In this document: piece after piece, positions 16,297-25,631 of the stretch
How the letters are laid out: the number at the start of each line of letters is the position of its first letter
Position numbering within the stretch: position 1 is the first letter of the stretch
DNA from: Candidatus Pullilachnospira intestinigallinarum
GTDB taxonomy: Bacteria; Bacillota; Clostridia; Lachnospirales; Lachnospiraceae
Reading direction: 5' to 3'
DNA: 42,674 bases
Assembly: GCA_018711275.1 (NCBI GenBank)
Contig: DVIN01000072.1
Coordinates: 1 to 42,674 of the forward strand
Notes under the pieces: model-generated
Database searches by the model: none
Told to the model about the DNA's origin: nothing
Seen by the model: only the letters and a program-made list of their open reading frames with translations
Program-made: the position numbers and the translations under genes

Positions 16297-16355
16297 AAAA
16301 GAAAACCCCCCGGGAAAAGAAATCATCTTTTCTCAGGGGTTTTCTTTTTGTTTTT
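16297..16355. terminator. Bidirectional terminator between convergent operons
   Basis: AGAAAACCCC (16300-16309) pairs with GGGGTTTTCT (16336-16345), with an inner GAAAAGA/TCTTTTC stem. A-runs on the left and T-runs on the right allow use in both directions. It separates the plus-strand permease from the minus-strand DUF4340 gene. Confidence 0.88.
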
Positions 16356-16357
16356 AA

Positions 16358-17932
16358 TTATTCCTCTGCCTGCGCAGTTTCCAGAAGCTCCGCAAACTGA
16401 TTTTCCAGATCGGTAACGGTCATCTTGTTTACCAGACCATAATTTCCATCATTATCCGCCGCCACATAGAAATTCTCATCTCTGGGAATATAAGCCACGC
16501 GAATCTGATTTCCGGCGGTGTCATAATAGGTCAGAACAAATTCTTCGTCACCGTCCGCGTCATTCTTTTCCAGACGTTCCTGGTAGGTCATGGAATTGGC
16601 CGCGGAATAGAACGAGGTAAAGTCCTGACTCTCCACCTCCTGGTCATCCACATAGTAGGTGGTCACCGTCTTGGTTTCCTGCTCTTCGCTGTCCTCTCCC
16701 GAATCCGCATCCGATGAAGCATCCTCACTGTCGGAGTCCGCATCTTCCGCCGGTTCTTCTGTCACCACGCGCTTCAGCACATGCGTCTCATCCTCATATG
16801 TCACTTCCAGATAATCCAGATCTGATATACTCATATTAGATACAGACATTTTCCAGTAATCAAAGGCCCTTCCCTGCAGAAGAGAATCCAGGGAATCCTG
16901 AGAGATACCGTGTACCTCCGGGGAACCGTCGATCATAACGTAATAATTTCCGTCATCTGCGGAATTTCCCACCAGCAGTTTCATTTCCTTATCCACCGTA
17001 ACGGTTTCTGCTTCCGTGTCATCCGAGGTCTCCCCGGCGTCCTCTCCGGACGTATCCGCATCGTCCGTTTCCGCATCCTCCGTGGTATCGGTATCCTCCG
17101 CCTCCTGCTGTTCGGTGTAATCCACTGTGATCACTGCCTGAGGCTGATCCAGCCCGTACAGAGACAGATCCTGACAGTTGTACTCATAGTAATTATCGAA
17201 AGACAGCCCGGCGATGGTACTCTGAAGAGTTCCTGCTTCCGTCGCATCCGCTTCTTTTTCGTCCCCCTTCTGACCCGTAACTTCCCATCCAGTGGAAGAA
17301 CTGTCATCGGTCTGCAGCGTATAGGAGTTTTCCTTCTTTTCCACCGATACCCGAGAAATGGTACTGGAAGTAATTCCCGGATAATCTTCTCCCTCGGCGA
17401 AATTGTAAAGTCCGCCGGAAAATACCGTTTGCAGCGCGCTGGGAACCGTATACACGGTTTTTGTATCATCGTTGAGATAAATATAGCAGTCCCCTGTGGA
17501 AGCGTTCTGATTGCCGATGGTGATCGTCAGACTGCTTCCGTCCGTCTCCTCCACCTGAATCACATTGGAGGGTATGTTCAGTCCATATTCCTCCAGATTT
17601 TCCACATTTTCCAGCGTCCGGTCTGCCTTGACAGACGCCAGCTGATCCGTCAGATGATCCATCTGATCCTGATCCACAGGAAAATTGCTATCCGACTCCA
17701 GACTCCATCCGTCTTCTTTCTGTACCCAGGAAACATCTTCGCCGGAAATTTCAAAGGTAAGCCGCGAAATATCCTCCGCAGGCACTGCCGCAATTTCCAC
17801 GCTCTCCTCCTCCTGGGAGGAGGCTTCCTGTTCCGTCTGTGCGTTATGGTTTTTCAGGAGCAGATAGACGGCGATCAGCACTGCCAGAAGCAGGATTGCT
17901 CCCGCTATTTTTAAACCCCTTTTTTTCTTCAT
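16358..17932 (-). CDS. DUF4340 domain-containing membrane-anchored protein
   Basis: The 524-residue protein has a basic start, one membrane helix (about 9-26) and a long outer region with repeated beta-rich units (W-V-Q-K-E-D-G-W at 69-76; E-Y-G-L-N near 115). I recognise DUF4340, a family found with GldG-type ABC-2 systems. Two strongly acidic Asp/Glu/Thr/Ser segments (about 277-310 and 392-420) look like insertions in outer loops. Its ATG overlaps the stop of the GldG-like gene by one base (TAATG), so it is translationally coupled. Function is unknown. The location suggests an accessory subunit of the transporter outside the membrane. Confidence 0.88.
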   Translation of the reverse strand: MKKKRGLKIAGAILLLAVLIAVYLLLKNHNAQTEQEASSQEEESVEIAAVPAEDISRLTFEISGEDVSWVQKEDGWSLESDSNFPVDQDQMDHLTDQLASVKADRTLENVENLEEYGLNIPSNVIQVEETDGSSLTITIGNQNASTGDCYIYLNDDTKTVYTVPSALQTVFSGGLYNFAEGEDYPGITSSTISRVSVEKKENSYTLQTDDSSSTGWEVTGQKGDEKEADATEAGTLQSTIAGLSFDNYYEYNCQDLSLYGLDQPQAVITVDYTEQQEAEDTDTTEDAETDDADTSGEDAGETSDDTEAETVTVDKEMKLLVGNSADDGNYYVMIDGSPEVHGISQDSLDSLLQGRAFDYWKMSVSNMSISDLDYLEVTYEDETHVLKRVVTEEPAEDADSDSEDASSDADSGEDSEEQETKTVTTYYVDDQEVESQDFTSFYSAANSMTYQERLEKNDADGDEEFVLTYYDTAGNQIRVAYIPRDENFYVAADNDGNYGLVNKMTVTDLENQFAELLETAQAEE

Positions 17933-19416
17933 TACTGTTTTCTCCTTTTAAACCAGATCACGGCTCCAATCAGCAGAAATGCCACCGGAATCACACCGAT
18001 TGTAATCAGGCTCCAGTATCCGGCGTCATACTCGGGAACCGTAAGATACTCCATCATCAGGCTCTTGGTGGCCACACTGATCACCGGCGTATCATTTTCA
18101 CACATCCAGCCCACGGCCGCCAGCACCAGTTCCTGATTGCCTCCGGTAACCTGGCTGTTGGTCTGATCATCCATCAGTGTATAAGAGCCAAAGCATACCA
18201 GCTGTGTCTGAAGATCATTGGCCTCGTCCACAGTCTCTGTCACGGCAAGCCCCAGATTAAACTGACCGGACCGATCGCCGTCCTCCTGTTCAAAAGTAGT
18301 CATGTTCTCCACATCCGACTTCACATACGCGTCCTCAGAGGTGGTCAGCACCGGCGTGATCTCCAGCGTATCCCGGTAAGAATCCATGATATCCAGCGGC
18401 TGGGCCGCAACCATCAGCACATAACGGTTATCAGAGATCAGATCGGAGGTAAAATCTGTACTTTCGATATTGGGAAGCAGATAATACGGCAGCTGGGAAA
18501 TATAATGATTTCCGTCATTTTCCATGACAATTCCGCCGCCCGGCGTGATTCCGTAATTTTCCAGTACCCGGTCAAAGTTCGGAAGCTCCTGCGTGGTATA
18601 ATCCGCAAAGATCAGCGCCTTTCCTCCGCCCTCCAGATAATCGATAATCTTGTCGGCCTCGTCCTCAGAAAGATCCGACTGGGGAGACGCAATCAGAAGG
18701 CATCCGGTATCGTCCGGCACACTGTCCGCGGACAACAGATTCAGGGATTCCACCTGATAATTGGCTCTTTCCAGATTTTCCGTCATCTGGCTTCCCATCT
18801 GAACTTCTCCATGGCCTTCCAGTGTATAAATAATCGGGAGATCTTCATTGGTCACATAGGAGATGGCGCTGTCAATCTGGCCTTCCCCGTCAAAATCCGT
18901 GGTATTGCTGCTGCCGGTATAGTAATCATACTCCACCTCATACAGATCGTTGTAGCTGATTACCTTGCTTCGGTCGCCGCAGACCACAATCAGGCTGTTG
19001 TCCGATACCTGATCCTCGGTATATTGAGAGGTAAAGTTGGGATACAGCACCGGATCCTTCGTCTCCACGGAGATATGATCGGAAGCTTCATCGTACCGGT
19101 TCAGCATACGCTCCACCACACTGTCCTCATTTCCGTTCTGGACAATGTAGTAAATGGTCACATCCTGATCCAGCCCGTCCAGAAAATCTCTTGTCTCGTC
19201 GGAAATGGTATACAGTTTCTGACTGCTGACGTCAAGCAGCGTATATTCCTCGGGAATTTCCGCCACAATCAGGTTAATCACCACCACCACGGCCACCAGA
19301 AGAACCGTATACAGCATACTGCTGGATCCGTTTTTCAGTTTGTGCCTGTTGATTTTCACAAGCTCCTTCAAAAACTTTTTCACATCGATATGGACATTTT
19401 TCATCTTTGTCTTCAT
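17932..19416 (-). CDS. GldG-like auxiliary subunit of an ABC-2 transporter
   Basis: The 494-residue protein has a membrane helix near 32-52, a large outer domain and a C-terminal helix (about 468-486) ending in a basic tail. The region LYTISDETRDFLDGL with VTIYYIV and the later GGGKALIFADYTTQE are typical of the GldG/ABC_transp_aux group. In Bacteroidetes GldG works with GldA and GldF in gliding; in Clostridia its role is unknown. The start at 19416 is set by AGGAGG seven bases upstream. It follows the permease by 11 bases. Confidence 0.87.
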   Translation of the reverse strand: MKTKMKNVHIDVKKFLKELVKINRHKLKNGSSSMLYTVLLVAVVVVINLIVAEIPEEYTLLDVSSQKLYTISDETRDFLDGLDQDVTIYYIVQNGNEDSVVERMLNRYDEASDHISVETKDPVLYPNFTSQYTEDQVSDNSLIVVCGDRSKVISYNDLYEVEYDYYTGSSNTTDFDGEGQIDSAISYVTNEDLPIIYTLEGHGEVQMGSQMTENLERANYQVESLNLLSADSVPDDTGCLLIASPQSDLSEDEADKIIDYLEGGGKALIFADYTTQELPNFDRVLENYGITPGGGIVMENDGNHYISQLPYYLLPNIESTDFTSDLISDNRYVLMVAAQPLDIMDSYRDTLEITPVLTTSEDAYVKSDVENMTTFEQEDGDRSGQFNLGLAVTETVDEANDLQTQLVCFGSYTLMDDQTNSQVTGGNQELVLAAVGWMCENDTPVISVATKSLMMEYLTVPEYDAGYWSLITIGVIPVAFLLIGAVIWFKRRKQ

Positions 19417-19427
19417 TCTTCTTCCTC

Positions 19428-20291
19428 CTAACTCCAACGCCGTTTCTTAATGGACTGTACCGTCAGAAAAAGAAAAATTACGATAATGGACAGAAAATAA
19501 ATCAGTCCCTGCAGATCCAGAATTCCATTGGTAAAGTTATCGAAATGACTGGTAATGTCGAAGATGGCAAGGAATTTCTGAAAGCTGCCTTCAAATCTGG
19601 TGGAATCCACCACATACAGCACCACCAGTACAATTTCTGCCGCCAGACCGATCACCACGGGAATCAGGATATTTTTAATCATATAATAGATGAGGCAGGC
19701 AACCGCGGCCGCCATCACCATATAGATTGCCAGAGAAGTAGCGGAAGTCTCCGCCACCAGAGATCCGATTCCCTGTGACATAAAGCATACAAACAGTACC
19801 AGGAACCCCAGCACCGCCGCGATCACAGGGTTTTCCGTCAGGGAAGAAAGAAATACGCCGATGGAAAGTTCCGCAAAGCCCAGAAACGCAAATCCCAGAA
19901 TGGCGGTATAGGCCATCGCATAGGAAACCGTCCCGTATTTTGACATGATCAGGGGATAAAAGCAGATGACAATCACCGGAATCATGTATACGGTCACCAG
20001 AGCCAGATACTTTCCAACCACAATGCTCTCCACGGAAATGGGGGAAGTCAAAAGAATCTGATCCGTTTTCTGTCTCCGCTCATCCGCCAGTGTTTTCATG
20101 GTCAGCACCGGAACCAGAATCAGGAACAGAAAAGTGATGGCGCTGAGCGTATTGCCGAATACCGGGTATGCCCCCTGAATATTGTATGCGGTAAAATAAA
20201 TTCCCTCCAGAAGAAGGATAAAAAATATAAAGACATATCCGATCATGGAGGTCAGATATCCTTTTAATTCTTTTTTATAAATTGCTGTCAT
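19428..20291 (-). CDS. ABC-2 type permease (GldF-like)
   Basis: The 287-residue protein has six likely membrane helices, with the first at about 13-35 and the last near 262-281. An early cytoplasmic segment (ADERRQKTDQILLTSPIS, about 68-85) is typical of ABC-2 permeases of the NosY/GldF type. It overlaps the upstream ATPase gene by 17 bases, which supports co-translation. It should form the membrane channel for the GldA-like ATPase. The substrate is unknown. Confidence 0.92.
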   Translation of the reverse strand: MTAIYKKELKGYLTSMIGYVFIFFILLLEGIYFTAYNIQGAYPVFGNTLSAITFLFLILVPVLTMKTLADERRQKTDQILLTSPISVESIVVGKYLALVTVYMIPVIVICFYPLIMSKYGTVSYAMAYTAILGFAFLGFAELSIGVFLSSLTENPVIAAVLGFLVLFVCFMSQGIGSLVAETSATSLAIYMVMAAAVACLIYYMIKNILIPVVIGLAAEIVLVVLYVVDSTRFEGSFQKFLAIFDITSHFDNFTNGILDLQGLIYFLSIIVIFLFLTVQSIKKRRWS

Positions 20292-21429
20292 CGTTTCCGC
20301 CCTCCTGCCCGTGGCCCGCCGTATCCGCTTCCTGCGCCGGGGCCTTATTCTCCGTATCTGCGGCTTTCTCCGTATCCTGGATCGCCTCCTGCGAGATGCT
20401 TATCTCCTCAGATGCCTCATCCTCCGAAACCGCCTCCTGCTCTTTCTTATCCCATGTAAACCGCAGTTTTCTCTTTTTAGAGCTGTCGGGCTTTTTCGCA
20501 TTGTCTGTCAGTTCCAGGAAGATATCCTCCAGAGAAATTCTGGTGGAGTGCATATCCATGATAGGCATCTGTTTTTCTGCCATCTTGTAAAAGATTTTTT
20601 CGCGGATATCCGTATTTTCATCGGTGGTAATTTTCAGGCTCACAATTCCCTGCTCCTCCGACTTTGTCCACTCAATGTCCCGGATCTCCTCCATCTGATC
20701 CAGAATATTTTTCAGGCGCTCTCTGTCGCCTTTCACAGACAGTTCCAGGGTATTGGAACCCTTCGCCATTTTTTCCAGATTGTCTGTGGTGTCGCTGGCC
20801 ACCAGTTTTCCGTGGTTGATAATCAGAATGTAATCGCAGACCTCGCTCACCTCGGAAAGAATGTGAGAGCTCAAAATTATGGTATGGTTCTTTGCCAGCT
20901 TCCGAATCAGTTCCCGGATCTCGATAATCTGTTTCGGATCCAGTCCCACGGTGGGCTCATCCAGAATAATAATCTCCGGATATCCCAGAATTGCCTGGGC
21001 CAGTCCCACCCTCTGCCGGTATCCTTTGGACAGATTCTTGATCAGACGGTCCTGCATGCTGGTAATTCCCACCATCTTCATCACGTCTTTGATCTGGTTT
21101 TCCCTTCTGTCTTTGGGGATTTTTTTCAGTTCCGCCGCGAATTTCAGATACTCCTTCACCGTCATATCAAAATACAGCGGCGGCTGCTCCGGCAGATAGC
21201 CGATGCATTTTTTTGCCTCCTCCGGCTCCTCCAGAATATTATGCCCGTTGATGATTACCTCGCCCTCCGTGGATGCGATGTAACCGGTCATAATATTCAT
21301 GGTTGTCGATTTTCCTGCGCCATTCGGTCCCAAAAAGCCATAGATCTGTCCCTTGTCCACATGAAAAGACAGGTGGTCAACGGCCAGATGATCACCATAC
21401 TTTTTGACCAGGTTGTTTACCTCTATCAA
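20275..21429 (-). CDS. ABC transporter ATP-binding protein (GldA-like) with acidic tail
   Basis: The 384-residue ATPase has Walker A GPNGAGKST (34-42), signature LSKGYRQR (133-140), Walker B IIILDEP (153-159) and switch His in SSHIL near 189. A C-terminal domain ends with the ISLEDIFLELT motif (298-308) usual in ABC-2 ATPases. After that comes a 75-residue tail, first basic (KKRKLRF) then very acidic and rich in Ala/Glu/Asp. Such a tail is not a general family feature. It is the first gene of the four-gene operon and has its own promoter. Confidence 0.94.
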   Translation of the reverse strand: MIEVNNLVKKYGDHLAVDHLSFHVDKGQIYGFLGPNGAGKSTTMNIMTGYIASTEGEVIINGHNILEEPEEAKKCIGYLPEQPPLYFDMTVKEYLKFAAELKKIPKDRRENQIKDVMKMVGITSMQDRLIKNLSKGYRQRVGLAQAILGYPEIIILDEPTVGLDPKQIIEIRELIRKLAKNHTIILSSHILSEVSEVCDYILIINHGKLVASDTTDNLEKMAKGSNTLELSVKGDRERLKNILDQMEEIRDIEWTKSEEQGIVSLKITTDENTDIREKIFYKMAEKQMPIMDMHSTRISLEDIFLELTDNAKKPDSSKKRKLRFTWDKKEQEAVSEDEASEEISISQEAIQDTEKAADTENKAPAQEADTAGHGQEGGNDDSNL

Positions 21430-21512
21430 TGTCTGTACTCTCCTTTCCGCAATCGTCCGGCTCCCCGCTTTCCTGTCACAGACGGCAGAAAACCTGACAA
21501 TCGCCCTTTACC

Positions 21513-21541
21513 ATAATATTTTATAAAAAAAGTGTGTTCAA
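21513..21541 (-). promoter_or_regulatory. Promoter of the GldA-like operon
   Basis: On the minus strand TTGAAC (-35, 21536-21541) and TATTAT (-10, 21513-21518) are 17 bases apart. The leader would be about 75 nt. The rest of 21430-21777 holds the hairpin noted below and no gene. Confidence 0.7.
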
Positions 21542-21735
21542 CTTTCTAAAAATATGTGATCATTCTGTGAAAGAATCCGGACACCTCCATCCGCCCTTCC
21601 CTCTTATATTCTCAGGAATCTTCGTCAGTTTAAGAGCCACCAGATACGATTGTTATAGCAATAAGGTATATTTTTATAGAAATCGGGAAAAATATTTTAT
21701 ATCATTTGAATAAAGAGAAACGATTGTCAAAAGAT

Positions 21736-21756
21736 CTGTCAGATTTCATCTGACAG
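21736..21756 (+). other. Hairpin just upstream of the thioesterase ribosome site
   Basis: CTGTCAGAT (21736-21744) pairs perfectly with ATCTGACAG (21748-21756) over a TTC loop. The ribosome site AAGGGGG begins eight bases later. It may shape translation or be an operator for a regulator; I saw no clear promoter for the gene. Confidence 0.5.
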
Positions 21757-21777
21757 CACAGATAAGGGGGAATCCTC

Positions 21778-22140
21778 ATGAATGATATTACTGTTACGCA
21801 AGTTTGCCTTGTGAATCAGAAAAATCTGGATGAGGACGGGAGGATTTCTACGGTTTCCCTGATGAGCTGGATCTACGAAACAGCGGTCATCACTGCCATG
21901 CAGTCCTGCGGCTGTAAGGTTGTGGTTCGGACTTCCGATCATCATGATTTCTGTCATAATCTATCGGACTGCTCTTTCCTGGAAATCACGGGACGTCCGG
22001 TTCACGCCGGCGAATCTTCCATGGAAATCCAGGTGGATCTGTTTGCCGAAAATCCCAGACATAAAAAAGTGCTGATCACCCGCTCTTACCTCACGGTGGA
22101 AGCGGTGGACAACCAGATGCATCCCGTTCGTATCGCCTGA
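21778..22140 (+). CDS. Hotdog-fold acyl-CoA thioesterase-like protein
   Basis: The 120-residue protein fits one hotdog domain. The stretch GRISTVSLMSWIYETAVITA aligns with the helix of YkhA-type acyl-CoA hydrolases (where the pattern is GG-lmsWiDe-A). The end of the domain has GESSMEIQVDLFAE and TRSYLTVEAVD, both typical. The Asp normally next to the Trp in that helix is Tyr here, so catalysis is uncertain. Start at 21778 follows AAGGGGG with good spacing. It stands alone, transcribed away from the GldA-like operon and towards the AraC gene, with a shared terminator. Confidence 0.75.
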   Translation: MNDITVTQVCLVNQKNLDEDGRISTVSLMSWIYETAVITAMQSCGCKVVVRTSDHHDFCHNLSDCSFLEITGRPVHAGESSMEIQVDLFAENPRHKKVLITRSYLTVEAVDNQMHPVRIA

Positions 22141-22193
22141 AAACGCATTCGTATCTTTCCGCTGAAATCACTCTGCGAAGCGTTTTTCATAAT

Positions 22194-22241
22194 AAAACAG
22201 CAGAACCGTGCGAGCTACTGTTCCACGGTTCTGCTGTTTTT
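22194..22241. terminator. Terminator shared by the thioesterase and AraC genes
   Basis: A 17-bp perfect stem pairs 22194-22210 (AAAACAGCAGAACCGTG) with 22224-22240, followed by TTTTTC on the plus strand and an A/T tract on the minus strand. Its right arm lies inside the last codons of the AraC gene. A weaker stem, AACGCATTCG with CGAAGCGTT near 22141-22184, precedes it. Confidence 0.9.
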
Positions 22242-22961
22242 CTTTCTGTATTCGGAAGGGCTGAGGCCCTTATATCTGCGGAAAATTTCCGCATAATAGC
22301 TGGAGCCCTGATATCCGCTGGAAAGGGCCACCTCCGTAATGCTGCGGGAGGTATCCAGAAGGAGCGGAATACTGCTCTCCAGCCGGTAACTGTTCAGAAA
22401 TTCCAGCGGTGTCTGATTGACAAACTGCTTAAACAGGCTGCAGCATTTGTTTCTGCTCACATTCCCGGCTTCGGCAATTTCCTGAAGAGAGAGCTTTTTT
22501 CTGTAATTCTGACAAATCCGCTGAAAGAGATCCATGATTTTCTGGTGTCCGGGCTGCGAAGCATACAGACGGATATAGGAAAAGGATGGATTCTGAGTGA
22601 TTGGACAGATATATTTTCTGGCAATTTCCCGACTTCCTGTAAGCAGCTGAGTACGGAATAAAACCGCCTGATATGTACAGTCCTGCTGATGGTACGGGGA
22701 AGAATAATGCATCTGCCGGGAGTTGATCAGCACCGCCTCTCCTTCCTTCAGAATGATCTTTTCGCCGTTGATATAATAATACATACAGCCGCACTCCGGC
22801 CGGATATATTCCAGTTCATCATGCCAGTGGCACAAGGGTGTCATATTATAGAAAAGGGACAGTTTTCCCGTGGCCACATAGAGGGGCAGTCTTGGATCCT
22901 GATACGGTATAATCTCTGAATTATCCTTCATTCGCTGCGTTTTCAGCATACTTATCCACAC
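22215..22961 (-). CDS. AraC-family transcriptional regulator
   Basis: The 248-residue protein has an N-terminal cupin-type sensing domain (CHWHDELEYI near 44-53 and GEKIILKEGEAVLINS near 66-81) and two C-terminal helix-turn-helix units: LSLQEIAEAGNVSRNKCCSLF and SITEVALSSGYQGSSYYAEIF. The ending SPSEYRK is typical. I use the GTG at 22961, with AAGGAA five bases upstream; an ATG four codons in is an alternative. It begins nine bases after rsmG ends and so appears to be the last gene of the rpmH-rsmG operon. The ligand is unknown. Confidence 0.92.
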   Translation of the reverse strand: MWISMLKTQRMKDNSEIIPYQDPRLPLYVATGKLSLFYNMTPLCHWHDELEYIRPECGCMYYYINGEKIILKEGEAVLINSRQMHYSSPYHQQDCTYQAVLFRTQLLTGSREIARKYICPITQNPSFSYIRLYASQPGHQKIMDLFQRICQNYRKKLSLQEIAEAGNVSRNKCCSLFKQFVNQTPLEFLNSYRLESSIPLLLDTSRSITEVALSSGYQGSSYYAEIFRRYKGLSPSEYRKKNSRTVEQ

Positions 22962-22969
22962 TCTTTTCC

Positions 22970-23695
22970 TTATGAAAGCGGCTCTTTCCCCGGCATCCCG
23001 GCCTTTCTGGGGAATCTTCCCGGCGTCTGTTTTTTCTTTTTCACCATCACAAATGACCGTTCCAGATCCGTATCCGGCAGCTGGAATTTTACCACCTGCG
23101 CGGGGCTTCCTCCCAGCAGTTTTACCGCCGTTTCTGCCGCCGAAACCTCCTCGTCTATCTTCCCGGATTTGTATGCCACAAAGCTACCATTCACCTTCAC
23201 AAAAGGCAGACAATACTCCGAAAGGGTGGAAAGATTGGCCACCGCCCGGGATACCACCAGGCCAAACTGCTCCCGGTATTCCTTCTGTCTGGCGAAATCC
23301 TCTGCCCGTCCGTGGATGGTTTTCACATCCGAAAGGCCCAGTTCCTCCACCACCTGATTGAGAAATTTGATTCTTTTATTGAGGGAATCCAGCAGTACCA
23401 GACGGATATTGGGAAAAGCGATTTTCAGCGGAATTCCGGGAAATCCTGCCCCGCATCCCACGTCAATCACTGTATCCGTATGAGCAAAATCCCATACCTT
23501 CACAGACGCCAGACTGTCCAGAAAATGCCGGAGAATCACCTCCTCGTACTCTGTGATGGCCGTCAGATTCATCACCTGATTCCACTCCACAAGCAGCTCA
23601 TAATACCGCAGAAACTGCCGGATCTGACCGTCAGACAGCTTTATATTCAGGGCCGCCAGCCCCTTTTCAAACGAACTGATATCATACTTTTCCAT
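22970..23695 (-). CDS. rsmG: 16S rRNA (guanine-N7) methyltransferase
   Basis: The 241-residue enzyme methylates G527 (E. coli numbering) of 16S rRNA with S-adenosylmethionine. The family motif LTAI with N before it lies near 43-47 and the SAM-binding IDVGCGAGFPG at 77-87. VVSRAVA near 146-152 and a basic C-terminal tail (KKKKQTPGRFPRKAG) follow. It starts 20 bases after mnmG in the usual gidAB order. Length is normal for the family. Confidence 0.97.
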   Translation of the reverse strand: MEKYDISSFEKGLAALNIKLSDGQIRQFLRYYELLVEWNQVMNLTAITEYEEVILRHFLDSLASVKVWDFAHTDTVIDVGCGAGFPGIPLKIAFPNIRLVLLDSLNKRIKFLNQVVEELGLSDVKTIHGRAEDFARQKEYREQFGLVVSRAVANLSTLSEYCLPFVKVNGSFVAYKSGKIDEEVSAAETAVKLLGGSPAQVVKFQLPDTDLERSFVMVKKKKQTPGRFPRKAGMPGKEPLS

Positions 23696-23714
23696 CGGGA
23701 ATCTCCCTTCTTTT

Positions 23715-25601
23715 TCAATGATTTTCCCCCGCTCTTCCCTGCAGATAAACCAGCAGCACGGAGATATCCGCCGGAGATACCCCGGAGATCCGGGAGGCCT
23801 GTCCGATATTGGCCGGCTGATACAGCTTCAGCTTCTGCACCGCCTCGATCCGCAGACTTTTGATCGCATCGTAATCGATATCCTCGGGAATCATCTTTTT
23901 CTCCAGCTTCTTAAACTGCTCCACCTGCTTCATCTGCCGCCGGATATAACCGTCGTACTTGATGTTGATGTTCACCTGTTCCCGCACATCCTCCCGGAGT
24001 CCGGGCCTCTTCTCATCGATGGCTGCCAGCAGTTCATAGTTCAGCTCCGGCCGGCGGATCAGCTCTGCCAGGGAAGATCCTGAAGTCAGCGGCGTGCTGC
24101 CCTGAGCGGCGAGAAATTCATTGACCTTCTCTCCCGCTCCCACATGGGTGTGCTCCACCCGGCGGATTTCCTCCTCAATCAGCCGCTTTTTCTCCAGAAC
24201 CTTCTGATAGTCTTCTTCGCTGACCAGTCCCACCTGATAGCCTTTCTCCCGCAGTCTCAGATCCGCGTTGTCCTGCCGCAGAAGCAGCCGGTATTCTGCC
24301 CTGCTGGTCATCATCCGATAGGGTTCATGGTTTTCCTTCGTCACCAGATCATCGATGAGTACGCCGATATAAGCCTCGGAGCGATCCAGAACCAGCAGTT
24401 CCTTCCCCTGAATCTTTCTGGCCGCGTTGATGCCGGCAATCAGTCCCTGGGCCGCCGCCTCCTCATAACCGGAACTGCCGTTGAACTGGCCGCCGCTGAA
24501 ACAGTTTTTGATCTTCTTAAACTCCAGCGCCGCCGTCAGCTGGCGGGGATTGATACAGTCGTATTCGATGGCATAGGCATTGCGCACGATCTTCGCGTGC
24601 TCCAGTCCCGGCACGGACCGGTACATGGCATACTGCACATCCTCCGGAAGAGAACTGGACATTCCTCCCACATACATTTCATTGGTATCCAGCCCTTCCG
24701 GCTCAATAAATACCTGATGGCGGGGCTTATCCGCAAACCGCACCACCTTGTCCTCAATGGAAGGGCAGTAGCGGGGACCGGTACCCTTGATCGTACCGGA
24801 AAACAGCGGGGACCTGTCCAGATTTTCCCGGATGATCTTATGGGTCTCCTCGTTGGTGTAAGTGAGCCAGCAGGAAACCTGGTCGATCTGCACATCCCCG
24901 GGATCTGTGGAAAAGGAAAAGGGCACCACCCGCTCATCGCCCTTCTGCTCCTCCATTTTGGAAAAATCAATGCTTCTTTTGTCGATTCTGGCAGGCGTTC
25001 CCGTCTTGAACCGGAACATTTCCACACCGTTTTTCTTCAGGGAATCCGTCAGATGGGTGGCCGCCTGCAGACCGTTGGGGCCGGTTTCATAGCTCACATC
25101 GCCGTAGATGCAGCGGGCCTTCAGATATGTTCCCGTACAGAGAACCACCGCCTTACAGCGGTATTCGGCGCCGGAAAAAGTGCGCACGCCCCTGGCCTGA
25201 CCATCCTCCACAATCAGCTCTGTCACCTCCGCCTGACGGATGGTGAGGTGATCCGTATTTTCCAGAATCCGCCGCATGGTATTGCTGTAGTTTTTCTTAT
25301 CCGCCTGCGCCCGCAGGGAATGTACCGCCGGTCCTTTGGAGCGGTTCAGCATCTTCGACTGGATAAAAGTCCTGTCGATCACCTTTCCCATCTCTCCTCC
25401 CAGCGCGTCGATTTCCCGCACCAGATGGCCCTTGGAAGTTCCTCCGATATTGGGGTTGCAGGGCATCATCGCGATACTGTCCACGCTGACGGTGAACATG
25501 ATGGTTTCCATCCCCAGTCTGGCACAGGCCAGCGCCGCCTCACAGCCGGCGTGTCCCGCCCCGATCACGGCCACATCATAGGTTTCCGTCAATACACTCA
25601 T
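23715..25601 (-). CDS. mnmG: tRNA uridine-5-carboxymethylaminomethyl modification enzyme MnmG
   Basis: The 628-residue flavoprotein works with MnmE to modify U34 of tRNAs that read two-codon boxes. The FAD-binding motif [12 protein letters not shown] comes near the start, and the conserved PCNPNIGG and TGTYL segments follow. The C-terminus ends with [16 protein letters not shown], which is the MnmE-binding helix region. The start at 25601 has GAGAGGAG seven bases upstream; the six upstream in-frame codons overlap that site. It follows mnmE by 30 bases. Confidence 0.97.
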   Translation of the reverse strand: MSVLTETYDVAVIGAGHAGCEAALACARLGMETIMFTVSVDSIAMMPCNPNIGGTSKGHLVREIDALGGEMGKVIDRTFIQSKMLNRSKGPAVHSLRAQADKKNYSNTMRRILENTDHLTIRQAEVTELIVEDGQARGVRTFSGAEYRCKAVVLCTGTYLKARCIYGDVSYETGPNGLQAATHLTDSLKKNGVEMFRFKTGTPARIDKRSIDFSKMEEQKGDERVVPFSFSTDPGDVQIDQVSCWLTYTNEETHKIIRENLDRSPLFSGTIKGTGPRYCPSIEDKVVRFADKPRHQVFIEPEGLDTNEMYVGGMSSSLPEDVQYAMYRSVPGLEHAKIVRNAYAIEYDCINPRQLTAALEFKKIKNCFSGGQFNGSSGYEEAAAQGLIAGINAARKIQGKELLVLDRSEAYIGVLIDDLVTKENHEPYRMMTSRAEYRLLLRQDNADLRLREKGYQVGLVSEEDYQKVLEKKRLIEEEIRRVEHTHVGAGEKVNEFLAAQGSTPLTSGSSLAELIRRPELNYELLAAIDEKRPGLREDVREQVNINIKYDGYIRRQMKQVEQFKKLEKKMIPEDIDYDAIKSLRIEAVQKLKLYQPANIGQASRISGVSPADISVLLVYLQGRAGENH

Positions 25602-25631
25602 TTTTACACTCCTCTCCATGGCTTTTCCGCT

